NCBI RefSeq assembly: GCF_019448255.1
Contig: NZ_CP080410.1
Span: 744,001 to 808,000 of the forward strand
Reading direction: 5' to 3'
Length of the DNA stretch: 64,000 nucleotides
Source of the DNA: Qipengyuania flava
GTDB taxonomy: Bacteria > Pseudomonadota > Alphaproteobacteria > Sphingomonadales > Sphingomonadaceae
The first letter of the stretch is position 1. Each line of letters opens with the position of its first letter. Under the pieces are notes generated by a model, which saw only the letters and a list, made by a program, of their open reading frames with translations, was not told the DNA's origin and ran no database searches. The position numbers and the translations under genes were made by a program. Below, piece after piece: positions 36,695 to 45,874 of this stretch.

Positions 36695-38229
36695 GCGACC
36701 TTGTTGTCCTCGTCCTTGATATCGAGCGGCAGGCCAACGGGCTTGCCAAGATGCTGGGCGATTTCCTCGGCCGGCATCGCCTTGAAATAGAGCCAGCCCT
36801 GGATCTGGTCGCAGCCTGCGGCGCGGACCATGTCGGCCTGTTCTTCGGTTTCGACGCCCTCGGCGGTGACGCCCATCTTCATGGCCCGTGCCACGGTGAT
36901 GCTGGAGAGCATCATGGCGCGGCTGCCATCGTCTTCGCTTGCCTGGACGACCAGGCTGCGATCCAGCTTGAGCTTCTCGAAGCGGAACTGGCGCAGGAAG
37001 CCGATCGAGGCGTAACCCGTGCCGAAATCGTCGAGCGATATCTTGACGCCGAAGCCGCGGATGACCGCCAGGCTGCGCTCTGCAACCACCGGATCGAGCA
37101 CCAGGCAGGTCTCGGTGATTTCGAGCTCGAGGCGTTCGGGATCGAAGCCCGTCTCCTCAAGAATGTGACCGAGCTGGATCGGGAATTCCGGGTTGCGCAG
37201 CTGCGCGGCCGAAATGTTGACCGACAACGTGATGTCGTCCCAGTCGAGTGCATCGCAGCAGGCCTGGCGCAGGACCCACAGGCCGATCGAGTTGATCAGG
37301 CCGCTTTCCTCGGCAACCGGGATGAAGATGTTCGGGCCCACGCGCTTGCCGTCGGGGCGTTCCCAGCGCATCAGGCACTCGACCGCCACCACCATGCGCG
37401 ATGTGCTGTCGACCAGCGGCTGGTAGTTGAGCCGGAATTCGTTGTTGGCGAGCGCGTTGCGCAGCTCGTCGTCCATTTCCTTGATCTGCTCGCGGCTGCG
37501 ATCGAAGGCCGGGTTGAACCAGGTGCAGCGCATCTTGCCGCCGCGCTTCGACGCATACATGGCGATATCGGCCTGCCGCAGCAGTTCGGACGAGGTCACC
37601 TCGTCCTGCGGCGTGCGGCGCGAGAGGCCGATGCTGGCGCCAAGGGTCAGGCGACGATCTTCGACGTGGACCGGCTTGGCGAGGCGTTCGATGACGCGGC
37701 GGCTGAGACCTTCGAGCAGCGTGCCGGCAACCGGCCCGCCAATCATCATGGCGTATTCATCGCCGCCCAGGCGGTAGACCTTGGCTTCGCCGTCACTCAC
37801 CTGCTTGAAGATTTCCGCGCACTCGCGAATGGCGGCGTCGCCGACGAAGTGACCGTAATGGTCGTTGATCAGCTTGAAGCCGTCGAGATCGATCATGGCG
37901 AGGGCGACTTCGTGCCCCTGCTTGTATTCTTGCTGGATGTCGGTGTGGAGCGCACGCCGGTTCGGCAGTTGCGTGAGACTGTCGCTGCGGGACAGCTTGT
38001 CGACATAGCGCAAGTGACGCACGCCAAGCCAGGCGCAGATGGCCGTGGCGCTGGTGAAGACGAGAGTGCCAATGCCAAGCACCGTGTAGGGCGAAGCAAA
38101 GGCCAGATAGCGGTTGAGCACGGCGGCGAGCCAGGTGGCCACGAAAATCGTGCCAAGCGCGGCAATCGGACCAAAGATCATGGTCTGCGTGTTGCCGCTT
38201 TCCTTTGACGTGTACGATCCCACGTTCAT
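36691..38229 (-). CDS. GGDEF-EAL membrane protein (c-di-GMP turnover)
   Basis: 512 aa. Two N-terminal membrane helices, at about 20-38 and 42-62, then GGDEF with RLGGDEYAM (~148-156; Tyr replaces Phe, still usable), and EAL with VECLMRWE instead of EALLRW, plus intact [16 protein letters not shown] and KLDRSLV metal-site motifs. No RxxD I-site is seen five residues before GGDEY. Both a cyclase and a phosphodiesterase activity are possible; which dominates is not predictable. I chose the ATG at 38229; an ATG at 38280 in frame adds 17 residues without better support. The next gene, mcp, overlaps its stop. Confidence 0.88.
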   Translation of the reverse strand: MNVGSYTSKESGNTQTMIFGPIAALGTIFVATWLAAVLNRYLAFASPYTVLGIGTLVFTSATAICAWLGVRHLRYVDKLSRSDSLTQLPNRRALHTDIQQEYKQGHEVALAMIDLDGFKLINDHYGHFVGDAAIRECAEIFKQVSDGEAKVYRLGGDEYAMMIGGPVAGTLLEGLSRRVIERLAKPVHVEDRRLTLGASIGLSRRTPQDEVTSSELLRQADIAMYASKRGGKMRCTWFNPAFDRSREQIKEMDDELRNALANNEFRLNYQPLVDSTSRMVVAVECLMRWERPDGKRVGPNIFIPVAEESGLINSIGLWVLRQACCDALDWDDITLSVNISAAQLRNPEFPIQLGHILEETGFDPERLELEITETCLVLDPVVAERSLAVIRGFGVKISLDDFGTGYASIGFLRQFRFEKLKLDRSLVVQASEDDGSRAMMLSSITVARAMKMGVTAEGVETEEQADMVRAAGCDQIQGWLYFKAMPAEEIAQHLGKPVGLPLDIKDEDNKVA

Positions 38230-38335
38230 CCCCTGACTAACGCCCCTATCTGCTACCCAAGATCCGGGATTACGGCGCATTCGCTAAGGAAGCGTAAACG
38301 TTCGGTTTACCCTGTTCGGTAAGTTTCGCTGCGGG

Positions 38336-39199
38336 TCAGGACGCGGCCGCCCGAAGGCGCGGTCTGGCCTTTGCCGCATCGCTGGCAACCGGTGTGTAAA
38401 GCGACGAACCGCACGAAGCGGGAGCAAACTTGTCGGTCTGGCCGACCACGGTCTCGCCCGCGCCCAGCATCAACCAGCCGTCGTGCGCAATGCCGCTTGC
38501 TAGACGATCGAAAGCGGCTGCTCGCGTCTTCGGGTCGAAATACAACAGGACATTGCGGCACATCACGAGGTCGAAACGGCCCGGGGAGGGCGGGAATTCG
38601 AGGATGTTGTGCTGCTGGAAGCGCGTCATCGACCGGATCTTGTCCGAGGCCTGCCAGTTTCCCTTGGTCTCCGCGAAGAAGTTCAGCATCTGCGCGACAC
38701 TGATGCCGCGCTGGATTTCGAATTGCGTGTAGAGGCCGCTGCGGGCGGTCTCGATCGCCTTGCTCGACACGTCGGTGCCGAGAATCTCGATCGTCCAGCC
38801 CTGCCAGCGCCCCGGCTGCTCGGCGAAGATCATCGCCAGGCTCAGCGCTTCCTGCCCGGTTGAACAGCCAGCCGACCAGATCGTCAGCCGCTTGGTCGCC
38901 TCGCGCTTGCGTGCGAGGTCGGGCAGGACGTGGTTCGACAGAATGTTGAAATAGGCGTGGTCGCGGAAGAAATAGGTCTCGTTGTTGAGCAGCGCTTCTA
39001 CAACGCGAGTGGCGAGGCGGTGTTCGCCCGGACGCTCAAGCATACAGGCAAGCTGGTCGACGTTCTCGATACCGAATTCGCGGAAGAGGCCGGACAGGGC
39101 GCTCGAAATTCGCCAGCGGCGCCCTTCCGTCAATTGCTGTCCTGTACGCTGCGCAAGCAACTCACCGATAATGCGGTGCGAAGCGTCTTCTACTGCCAT
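38336..39199 (-). CDS. cheR: chemotaxis protein methyltransferase CheR
   Basis: 287 aa. S-adenosylmethionine-dependent methylation of receptor glutamates. N-terminal helical domain, then the Rossmann fold with WSAGCSTGQEALSLAMIF near 118-135 and MCRNVLLYFDP near 217-227. The start ATG at 39199 lies inside the cheB 3' end (10-bp overlap), so the two are coupled. An upstream frame extension inside cheB is rejected as basic low-complexity. It is separated by about 106 bp from the next gene (GGDEF-EAL), where another promoter could lie. Confidence 0.93.
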   Translation of the reverse strand: MAVEDASHRIIGELLAQRTGQQLTEGRRWRISSALSGLFREFGIENVDQLACMLERPGEHRLATRVVEALLNNETYFFRDHAYFNILSNHVLPDLARKREATKRLTIWSAGCSTGQEALSLAMIFAEQPGRWQGWTIEILGTDVSSKAIETARSGLYTQFEIQRGISVAQMLNFFAETKGNWQASDKIRSMTRFQQHNILEFPPSPGRFDLVMCRNVLLYFDPKTRAAAFDRLASGIAHDGWLMLGAGETVVGQTDKFAPASCGSSLYTPVASDAAKARPRLRAAAS

Positions 39200-40287
39200 G
39201 CGGCCGCTCCTGCTCCGGCGAGGAGTTTGTCCGCCAGTTCGGCGGGCGGAAGGACGGCGGTCGCCAGGCCCAGCTCGGTCACGGCGCGCGGCATACCCCA
39301 CACGGCGCAGGTGTCGGCGTCCTGGGCGTAGATGCTGCCGCCTGCCGAAACGATCGAGTGCGCGCCATCGGTGCCGTCGCGGCCCATGCCGCTCAAGAGG
39401 ACCCCGGCGACATGGCCGTCGCAGGCTTCGGCAAGCGTTTCGAACATCGGATCGACCGACGGCGTGCAGCCGCTCTTGACCGGATGATAGGCGAGGGCGG
39501 TCACAAGGCGGCCGGCGGTCTTGCGCACGACCATGTGGCCGTGGCCCGGCGCGATGTAGATCTTGCCACGTTCAATCTCGACACCCTCGTCCGCCAGCAC
39601 GGCCTCGCGGCCTGCGGCCATTTCCATCTGCTTGGCGAACACCGGAATGAAGCTGGCCGGCAGATGCTGGGTGATCAGGATCGGAAGATCGAAATTTTTC
39701 GGCACCTGGCGCAGGAACAGGTTCAGCGCGTGAATGCCGCCTGTCGAGGCGCCGATGGCGACCACCTGCGGCGCCTTGGCGGCGCGTCGTTTGACAGGCG
39801 TGGCGGGGACGACCTTGGCTTTCTCTTCAGGCTTGATGCCCTTGAGCGCGCGGATCTTGCCCAGCAGGTTCGCCTTGTAATCCTCGTTGAAGCCGCCCGG
39901 ACGGGGCTTCAGCATCGTATCGGCTGCTCCCAGCGAGAGCGCCTTGACCGTCGCCTCCGCGCCATCGGCAGTCAGCGACGAAATCACCAGCACCTTGGTG
40001 TCGGGCGCCGCAGCCATGATCTTGGGCAGCGCTTCAAGGCCGCCCATGCCTGGCATTTCCAGGTCGAGCATCATGACGTGCGGCTTGGCCACGGCGAGTT
40101 CGGCAAGCGCGCCTTCCGCCGTGGTGGCCGTGGCCACGATGCGCATGTCGGTTTCCTGCTTGATCATGCGCGAGAACACCGTGCGCACGGTCAGGGAATC
40201 GTCGACGATCATCACCCGCACCGGATCGGCGCAGGGCTTGCGGGTCTTGCCCGCCTCTAGGTCTTCGGAACGGAGGAGCGCGCCCAT
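39190..40287 (-). CDS. cheB: chemotaxis response regulator/protein-glutamate methylesterase CheB
   Basis: 365 aa. Receiver domain first: MIVDDSLTVR near 26-35 and the phospho-acceptor region MLDLEMPGMGGLEALP near 72-87. The methylesterase domain has IGASTGGIHAL with catalytic Ser near 177, ITQHLPASF with His and LLSGMGRDGTDGA with Asp near 300. The ATG at 40287 is set by GAGGAGG directly upstream. It lies 11 bp after cheY and overlaps cheR by 10 bp. Confidence 0.95.
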   Translation of the reverse strand: MGALLRSEDLEAGKTRKPCADPVRVMIVDDSLTVRTVFSRMIKQETDMRIVATATTAEGALAELAVAKPHVMMLDLEMPGMGGLEALPKIMAAAPDTKVLVISSLTADGAEATVKALSLGAADTMLKPRPGGFNEDYKANLLGKIRALKGIKPEEKAKVVPATPVKRRAAKAPQVVAIGASTGGIHALNLFLRQVPKNFDLPILITQHLPASFIPVFAKQMEMAAGREAVLADEGVEIERGKIYIAPGHGHMVVRKTAGRLVTALAYHPVKSGCTPSVDPMFETLAEACDGHVAGVLLSGMGRDGTDGAHSIVSAGGSIYAQDADTCAVWGMPRAVTELGLATAVLPPAELADKLLAGAGAAAWQ

Positions 40288-40298
40288 GTCACGCCTCC

Positions 40299-40664
40299 TC
40301 AAGCCATGCCGACAAGCTGGAGCTTGATCTGCAGGGTCTCGTGATCGAACGGCTTCATGACGTATTCGTCGGCACCGGCGCTGATCGCTTCGCGGATATG
40401 CGCGACGTCGTTCTCCGTGGTGCAGAAAACGACCTTGGGCTTGTCACCGCCTTCACGCTTGCGCAGCTGGGTGATGAACTCGATCCCCGTCATGACCGGC
40501 ATGTTCCAGTCGAGTAGCACGACGTCCGGCATGGTTTCCTTGCACCGGTCGAGGCCTTCCTGACCGTTCTCGGCTTCCTCGACCTTGAAATCGAGCGTTT
40601 CGAGGATGTGGCGCGAGACTTTGCGGATAACGCGCGAATCGTCGACGATAAGGCAGGTTTTCAT
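40299..40664 (-). CDS. cheY: CheY-type single-domain response regulator
   Basis: 121 aa, one receiver domain. Acidic pocket near the N-terminus (LIVDDSRVIR at 5-14), phosphorylation Asp in VVLLDWNMPVMTG near 52-64 (the Asp at about 56), and the C-terminal Lys in VMKPFD near 103-108. It sits between cheW and cheB in the cluster. Its target (flagellar switch or pili) is not in the window. Confidence 0.94.
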   Translation of the reverse strand: MKTCLIVDDSRVIRKVSRHILETLDFKVEEAENGQEGLDRCKETMPDVVLLDWNMPVMTGIEFITQLRKREGGDKPKVVFCTTENDVAHIREAISAGADEYVMKPFDHETLQIKLQLVGMA

Positions 40665-40720
40665 TTCAATGACCTCTGGTGCTTTCCGGCTTATCGTACC
40701 GCCGGTGAGTAACTAATCGC

Positions 40721-41155
40721 TTAAGCAGCCCTTGCGACGGGCCCGGAAACAAGCGCCTCGACGTCGATCAGCAGGGTGGGACCGCCGTCGGTTTCGACCA
40801 TGCCCCGCGCGGCAGCCTGCCAGCCGGGACCGAAACCTCCCGGAACATCAATCGGTTCGCTGCGGGCTTCGCCGACGTCATAGGCTTCGTCCACGAGCAG
40901 GGCGTAGAGATGGCCGTCGACATCAACGACCGCCGCGCGCTGGCTGGATACCTCTTCCTGGCCTTCGAAGCCGAGGGCCACCGGGCAGTCGATCACGGTC
41001 AGCGCCTGGCTGCGAAGGGCGGTAAGACCGCGGATGAAAGGCGGCACGCCCGGGATCGGCGTGATGTCCTGGACCTCGATCACCGACTGGACTCGCACGG
41101 CCGGGATGGCGGCGCGTCGTCCGGCGACAAGGCACATGAGGAGCAGTTCGTTCAT
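40721..41155 (-). CDS. cheW: chemotaxis coupling protein CheW
   Basis: 144 aa, a single CheW-like SH3-type domain that links receptors to CheA. Typical segments: VAGRRAAIPAVRVQSVIEVQ near 10-29 and PFIRGLTALRSQALTVIDCP near 39-58. Start ATG overlaps the cheA stop (ATGA, 41152-41155), so it is translationally coupled to cheA. cheY follows after 56 bp. Confidence 0.92.
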   Translation of the reverse strand: MNELLLMCLVAGRRAAIPAVRVQSVIEVQDITPIPGVPPFIRGLTALRSQALTVIDCPVALGFEGQEEVSSQRAAVVDVDGHLYALLVDEAYDVGEARSEPIDVPGGFGPGWQAAARGMVETDGGPTLLIDVEALVSGPVARAA

Positions 41156-43539
41156 GCGCGCTTCTCCATGCGGGCTTGTTTGAGCGCGGCCATCAGGGCC
41201 TCGCGGTCATAGCGATAAATGCTGTCGCCATCGTCCTGTGCTGCGTCCGGTTCAGGACGCAGGCGGATCGTGTTGCGCGCCGGGCCAGCAGGCGCTTCGG
41301 CCGCTTCGGCAAGCTCGATCGAGACGTCGGCTTCCTCGCTGGCATCGCTCGAAACGCGGTAACCGGCGGCTTCGACAAGCGGCTCGAGGATCGTTCGGGC
41401 CCAGTCGCTGCCTTCGGGCAGGCGGCAGACCATCGGCTGGTCCACGCGGCGCGGTGCGCGGTGGCTGGCAAACAGGGCGTGTCCGTCGATGACCGGCACC
41501 GGCTGGTTGTCGATGAGCGTGACGCCCTCGACCGAAGGATCGGCGCTCGAGGGGACGATCTCGCCGTCCATGTCGGCTGCATCCACCACCTCGCGAACGG
41601 CATAGACCACTTCGCATTCGCCATCGGACAGGCGCAGCAGGCGGCATTTTTCTTCCGGCAGCGGGCCATAGTCGTGCCCGACCAGAGAGAAGATCGCGCC
41701 GTCGATGACGGCCTGTGCGCGCGAGCCTTCGATATCGATGGCGTCGCGGGCGATCGTGTCGATCCGGCGGACCAGTTCGAGACGCACCGCGCGGCGGCGC
41801 CCGTCGAGGCCGGTGAACAGCATGATCGGATGGGTCTTGCGGCGCTCGGTGGTGTCTTCCTCGACCACGCGGGTGGTGCTGCGCATCTCGTTCACGAGCT
41901 GGCGCGCCTGGGCGATGCTCGGCAGGTCGAGCAGCATCATCGGCTTGCCGTCGTCGAGCAGCGTGGTGCCGGCGTAGAGGCTGGTTTCCATGATCGCCGG
42001 TGCGATCGGCTTCACCACCACGTCTTCGTGATCGTATACCCGGTCGACGGCGAGCGCGAAGACATCGTCCGTGGCAAGGCGGATGAGGACCAGCGTCTTG
42101 TCCTCCCACTCGACTTCCTCGTTGGCTTCGGTGCCCAGGATCTCGCCAAGCGAGAGGCAGGGCACGCGCTTGCCGCGGAAGGTCACGAGGCGGCGTTCGC
42201 CGGCCTCGGCAAAATCGACATGGTCGCTAGAGCCGAAAACGATTTCTTCGACATAGCTGCGCGGAATGGCGTAGCGCTGGCCGCCGCTGCCAACGGTTAG
42301 CGCGGCGATGATGCTCAGGGTGAGCGGCAGCTTGAGATAGAAGCTGGTGCCTTCGCCCGGCTTGCTGGTGACATCGATCGAACCGCCGACGCGCTCGATA
42401 TTGGCGCGCACCACGTCCATGCCGACGCCGCGGCCCGAGACGGAGCTGACTTCATCGGCCGTCGAAAGACCGGGCTCGAAGATCAGGTAGTGCTTGCGAC
42501 GATCCGACATCTTGTCGACTTCGGACTGGCTGTAGATGCCTGCGGCCACGGCCTTGGCGGCGAGGCGGTCGGTGTTGATGCCGCGGCCGTCATCGGTGAT
42601 GGCCAGCGTGATCTGGTTGCCGGCCTGGCGCGCTGCGAACTTGAGCAGGCCGATTTCGCGCTTGTCGTTCTTGATGCGCTCGCCGGGGCCTTCGAGGCCG
42701 TGATCAATGGCGTTGCGGATGATGTGGGTCAGCGGATCGCGGACCATTTCGACCATCTCGCGGTCGAGTTCGACTTCGCCGCCCTCGAAATCGACCATCA
42801 CCTGCTTGCCGAGTTCGTTAGACAGGTCGCGCACGAGGCGCGGGAGCGAGGTGAAGAGGTGCTCGAGGCGCTGCATGCGCATGCGGGTGATCGAGGTGCG
42901 CACATCGGCAAGGATGGTGCTGAGGCGGTCGAAGGGGCCGTCAATGGTCGGCTGCTCGCCGGCTTCGCGCAGGCGGCGGGCAAGGTCATTACGCGCCAGG
43001 ACCATGTCCGAAACGCCTTTCATGACCTCGTCGAGGAGTTCGGTCGGCAGGCGGATCGAGCGCTGCACGCCGGCGCTGCGCGCCGCCTTCGGGGCGGCTT
43101 CAGCAGCGGCCGCATCGGGCTGGCTCGCTTCGGCCGCTTCGACCTTGGCTTCGCCGACGATTTCGACGTCCTCGCCCGACTGCAGCGCGTCGATGAGGGT
43201 GTCGTCGCCGCCTTCGGGATAGTCTTCGCCGGCCTCGATGGCGTCGGTCATTTCGCTGATGCGATCGATGATTGCCAGCACGGCAGACACCAGCGCGCTG
43301 TCAGGTTCGCGGCGTCCGGCGCGGCATTCGGCCAGCGCGTCTTCGGCGGCGTGGCTGAGCTTCTCAAGCCGCGGGAAGTCGAAGAAGCCGCAGTTGCCCT
43401 TCACGGTGTGAACGAAGCGGAAGATCGTATCGAGCCGCGCCTTGTCCGAAGGATCGGCTTCCCAGGCGACGATTTCGCCGCCGCTTGCTTCCAGCATTTC
43501 GCGGGTTTCCGCTACGAAATCCGCCAGCAGGTCGTCCAT
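41152..43539 (-). CDS. cheA: chemotaxis histidine kinase CheA with an extended C-terminus
   Basis: 795 aa, longer than the usual ~650-750. P1 (Hpt) with phospho-acceptor His44 in FVHTVKGN, no clear P2, P3 dimerisation helices near 155-215, P4 ATPase with HIIRNAIDHGLE (N box), DDGRGI (G1) and GRGVGMDVV (G2), and P5 CheW-like from about 400. About 250 residues remain after P5: a second CheW-like stretch from ~535 (HPIMLFTGLDGRRRAVRLEL) and a short Ala/Glu-rich tail with a degenerate receiver-like end. Start ATG at 43539 has GAGGGG upstream. First gene of the che cluster, 48 bp after the MATE gene. Confidence 0.95.
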   Translation of the reverse strand: MDDLLADFVAETREMLEASGGEIVAWEADPSDKARLDTIFRFVHTVKGNCGFFDFPRLEKLSHAAEDALAECRAGRREPDSALVSAVLAIIDRISEMTDAIEAGEDYPEGGDDTLIDALQSGEDVEIVGEAKVEAAEASQPDAAAAEAAPKAARSAGVQRSIRLPTELLDEVMKGVSDMVLARNDLARRLREAGEQPTIDGPFDRLSTILADVRTSITRMRMQRLEHLFTSLPRLVRDLSNELGKQVMVDFEGGEVELDREMVEMVRDPLTHIIRNAIDHGLEGPGERIKNDKREIGLLKFAARQAGNQITLAITDDGRGINTDRLAAKAVAAGIYSQSEVDKMSDRRKHYLIFEPGLSTADEVSSVSGRGVGMDVVRANIERVGGSIDVTSKPGEGTSFYLKLPLTLSIIAALTVGSGGQRYAIPRSYVEEIVFGSSDHVDFAEAGERRLVTFRGKRVPCLSLGEILGTEANEEVEWEDKTLVLIRLATDDVFALAVDRVYDHEDVVVKPIAPAIMETSLYAGTTLLDDGKPMMLLDLPSIAQARQLVNEMRSTTRVVEEDTTERRKTHPIMLFTGLDGRRRAVRLELVRRIDTIARDAIDIEGSRAQAVIDGAIFSLVGHDYGPLPEEKCRLLRLSDGECEVVYAVREVVDAADMDGEIVPSSADPSVEGVTLIDNQPVPVIDGHALFASHRAPRRVDQPMVCRLPEGSDWARTILEPLVEAAGYRVSSDASEEADVSIELAEAAEAPAGPARNTIRLRPEPDAAQDDGDSIYRYDREALMAALKQARMEKRA

Positions 43540-43586
43540 GATTCATTGCCCCTCATGCGATTAGAAGAGGCTATGGACGAAGATGG

Positions 43587-44954
43587 TTAACGATTGGTTG
43601 TGCCGGTTTCCTCGTCACCGGGGCCGCTGCGGAGCACACGCCAGACGACGAAGGCGGCCAGCGCGCCGCCGGCCAGATTGGCGACCAGCTCGGCTGCGTA
43701 GATGGCTTCAGAACCCCAGCTGGCGCGCAAGATCCAGCCGAAAGGCAGCATGACCAGGAACACGCGCGCCGCGCTTTGTGCGAGGGCGAAGCCGGCCTTG
43801 TCGACCGCGTTGAGCGCGCCATTGGCCACGATCAGCAGGCCGAAACCGGCATAACCCCAGACCGAGATGGCAAGATAGCGCGAGAATTCCTCGATCACCG
43901 CCGGATCATTGGTGAAGAAATCGGCGAACCAGCTTCCGGTGAAATAGAGGAGGATGGCGGTGGCAAGGCCGTAGGCCACGCAGAACGCGGCCGACCATTT
44001 CATCGCGCGGCGCGAACGGTCGGCGCGCCGCGCGCCCCAGTTTTGTCCGACGATCGCGCCGATTGAACCCGACAGCGCCAGCAGCGGCACGGTTGCGAAG
44101 GCCTGGAGGCGACCCGCCGCGCCGAAGCCGGCAATCGCTGCTTCACCCTGGCTGGCAAGAAGCGCGGTCAGGACGGACAGGCCGATCGGGTTGATGGCGT
44201 TGGAAAAGGCCGCAGGCCCTGCGACCGACATGATCGCCTTGGTCGATTCCTTCACATCGCACTGCGGGATGGTCGAGGGACGGATCGGCAGCTGCGCGTC
44301 CTTGATCAGCCACAGCGCCACCAGGATGGCGATGCCAAAACCAATGATGCTGGCATAGGCCGCGCCCGCGACACCGAAGCCTCCGATGCCGAACGCTCCG
44401 GTGATCAGGATCGGGTCGAGGATCCAGTTCGCACCGGAATAGGTGAGCGAGACATAGCTCGTCTTGCGCGCCTCGCCCTGACCACGCAGCACGCCGTTGA
44501 GGCCCATTTGGAGCAGCAGCACCGGCAGGCCCAGAGCATAGGGCCGCATGTATTCGCGGATCAGGGGCAGCAGCTCGTCAGGAGCCTGCATCAGGCGAAA
44601 AAGCGGGTCGAGCAGGAGGTAGAGCAGGAGGCCTAGGACAACGCCCGATACAAGGGCCAGCGCCGCTCCAAAATTCGCTCGCCGTTCTGCCCTGGCAACG
44701 TCGCCCTCTCCAAGCGCGCGGGCGATGACCGAGTTGATACCGACCATGACTCCGACGCCAAGGCTGGAGATCGCGATGGTGATCGGGAAGATGAAGCTGA
44801 CCGCTGCCAGCTCCTGCGCGCCTAGCTGGCCGATGAAATAGGCGTCGATCAGGCCCACGGACATGATTGCAGCAACGCCGAACACCATCGGCAGCGTCTG
44901 TCCGACGAGATGGCCGCGCACACTGCCGCGGGTGAGTTTGGCCGTCTCGCTCAT
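43587..44954 (-). CDS. MATE-family multidrug/Na+ antiporter
   Basis: 455 aa, 12 membrane helices in two repeats of six, the family norm. It exports cationic drugs or toxic compounds using an H+ or Na+ gradient; the substrate is unknown. Visible segments include GVMVGINSVIARALGEGD near 61-78 and the matching second-half GSIGAIVGQNWGARR near 292-306. It is the gene upstream of cheA on the same strand (48 bp), so it could supply readthrough into the che operon. Divergent from the aldolase gene. Confidence 0.9.
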   Translation of the reverse strand: MSETAKLTRGSVRGHLVGQTLPMVFGVAAIMSVGLIDAYFIGQLGAQELAAVSFIFPITIAISSLGVGVMVGINSVIARALGEGDVARAERRANFGAALALVSGVVLGLLLYLLLDPLFRLMQAPDELLPLIREYMRPYALGLPVLLLQMGLNGVLRGQGEARKTSYVSLTYSGANWILDPILITGAFGIGGFGVAGAAYASIIGFGIAILVALWLIKDAQLPIRPSTIPQCDVKESTKAIMSVAGPAAFSNAINPIGLSVLTALLASQGEAAIAGFGAAGRLQAFATVPLLALSGSIGAIVGQNWGARRADRSRRAMKWSAAFCVAYGLATAILLYFTGSWFADFFTNDPAVIEEFSRYLAISVWGYAGFGLLIVANGALNAVDKAGFALAQSAARVFLVMLPFGWILRASWGSEAIYAAELVANLAGGALAAFVVWRVLRSGPGDEETGTTNR

Positions 44955-45010
44955 GAATGTGCGGCGTTAGCGGGGGAGGTGCGCCTTGCCTAGCGCGAAG
45001 TCCCAATTGC

Positions 45011-45039
45011 TTGCGAACTGTGCGCCGTGCGTGCGATAC
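45011..45039 (+). promoter_or_regulatory. candidate promoter of the class II aldolase-like gene
   Basis: TTGCGA at 45011-45016 and CGATAC at 45034-45039, spacer 17, about 43 bp before the ATG at 45082. Motif-level evidence. Confidence 0.4.
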
Positions 45040-45081
45040 GCTGGCTGCAAGAGACAACCGATATCGGAGAGAGCGAGAGCC

Positions 45082-45849
45082 ATGGCCACCCAGATGAAGA
45101 CCCGCGATTTCGAATGCACCGACGCCGAATGGCAGGCGCGGCAGGACCTGGCGGCCTGCTATCGCATCTTCGATCACCTCGGCTGGGGCGAGAGTATCTA
45201 CAACCACATTTCGGTTGCCGTGCCTGGGGAAGAGGACACCTTCCTCATCAACCCTTTCGGCCTGCTTTACGACGAAGTGACCGCTTCGAACCTCGTGAAG
45301 ATCGATGTCGAGGGCAACAATGTCGGTCCGTCGCAATACATGGTCAACAAGGCCGGCTTCACCCAGCACGCCTATTTCCACCAGCACCTCGGCGCCAAGG
45401 CCAACGCGATCTGCCACGTCCACACCACCGCGACCATGGCCGTGTGCAGCCACAAGGACGGGCTGATCCCGTCAAACTTCTACGCCTGCAACTTCCAGGG
45501 CCGGATCGGTTATCACGACTTCGAGGGCGTCACCGTGCGCCCCGAGGAGGGCGAGCGGCTGGTCGAGAACCTCGGCAAGCACTCTATCCTGATGCTGCGC
45601 AACCACGGTCCCGTCGTGATGGACAAGACCATCCAGGGCATGTTCGTGAAGATGTGGTCCCTGCAGCGCGCCTGCGAAATCCAGGTCGCCACGCTCAGCC
45701 AGGGCGAAGCCAATGTGATCTCGCAGGAGGTGGTCGATGTGCACCAGCGCGACCTGTCGGTGATGTCGTCGCAGGGCGCGGCCGGCGTGCTCGACTTCGA
45801 GGCCTGGAAACGGCGCATCTCGAAGATCGACGACAGCTGGAAATACTGA
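45082..45849 (+). CDS. class II aldolase/adducin-family protein
   Basis: 255 aa. The fold is that of L-fuculose-1-phosphate aldolases and relatives; the metal-site pattern shows CHVHTTATMAV near 112-122 and a later RNHGPVVMDK near 172-181. Enzymes in this group cleave sugar phosphates or act as decarboxylases; this one is not further assigned. I start at the ATG at 45082 because the longer frame adds 32 residues with no family similarity and GGAGAGAGCGAG precedes the ATG. The [2Fe-2S] gene begins 25 bp after its stop. Confidence 0.83.
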   Translation: MATQMKTRDFECTDAEWQARQDLAACYRIFDHLGWGESIYNHISVAVPGEEDTFLINPFGLLYDEVTASNLVKIDVEGNNVGPSQYMVNKAGFTQHAYFHQHLGAKANAICHVHTTATMAVCSHKDGLIPSNFYACNFQGRIGYHDFEGVTVRPEEGERLVENLGKHSILMLRNHGPVVMDKTIQGMFVKMWSLQRACEIQVATLSQGEANVISQEVVDVHQRDLSVMSSQGAAGVLDFEAWKRRISKIDDSWKY

Positions 45850-45874
45850 CCCCTAGCGCCGGGCCAATCGCCGC

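Noticed and set aside
36685-38208. 507-codon plus-strand frame over the GGDEF-EAL gene
   Set aside because: Antisense to intact GGDEF and EAL motifs and without a domain of its own.
43583-43590. CtrA-type half-site TTAACCAT upstream of cheA (minus strand)
   Set aside because: Eight bases match a half-site by chance often, the second half-site at 7-base spacing is poor, and it overlaps the MATE 3' end.
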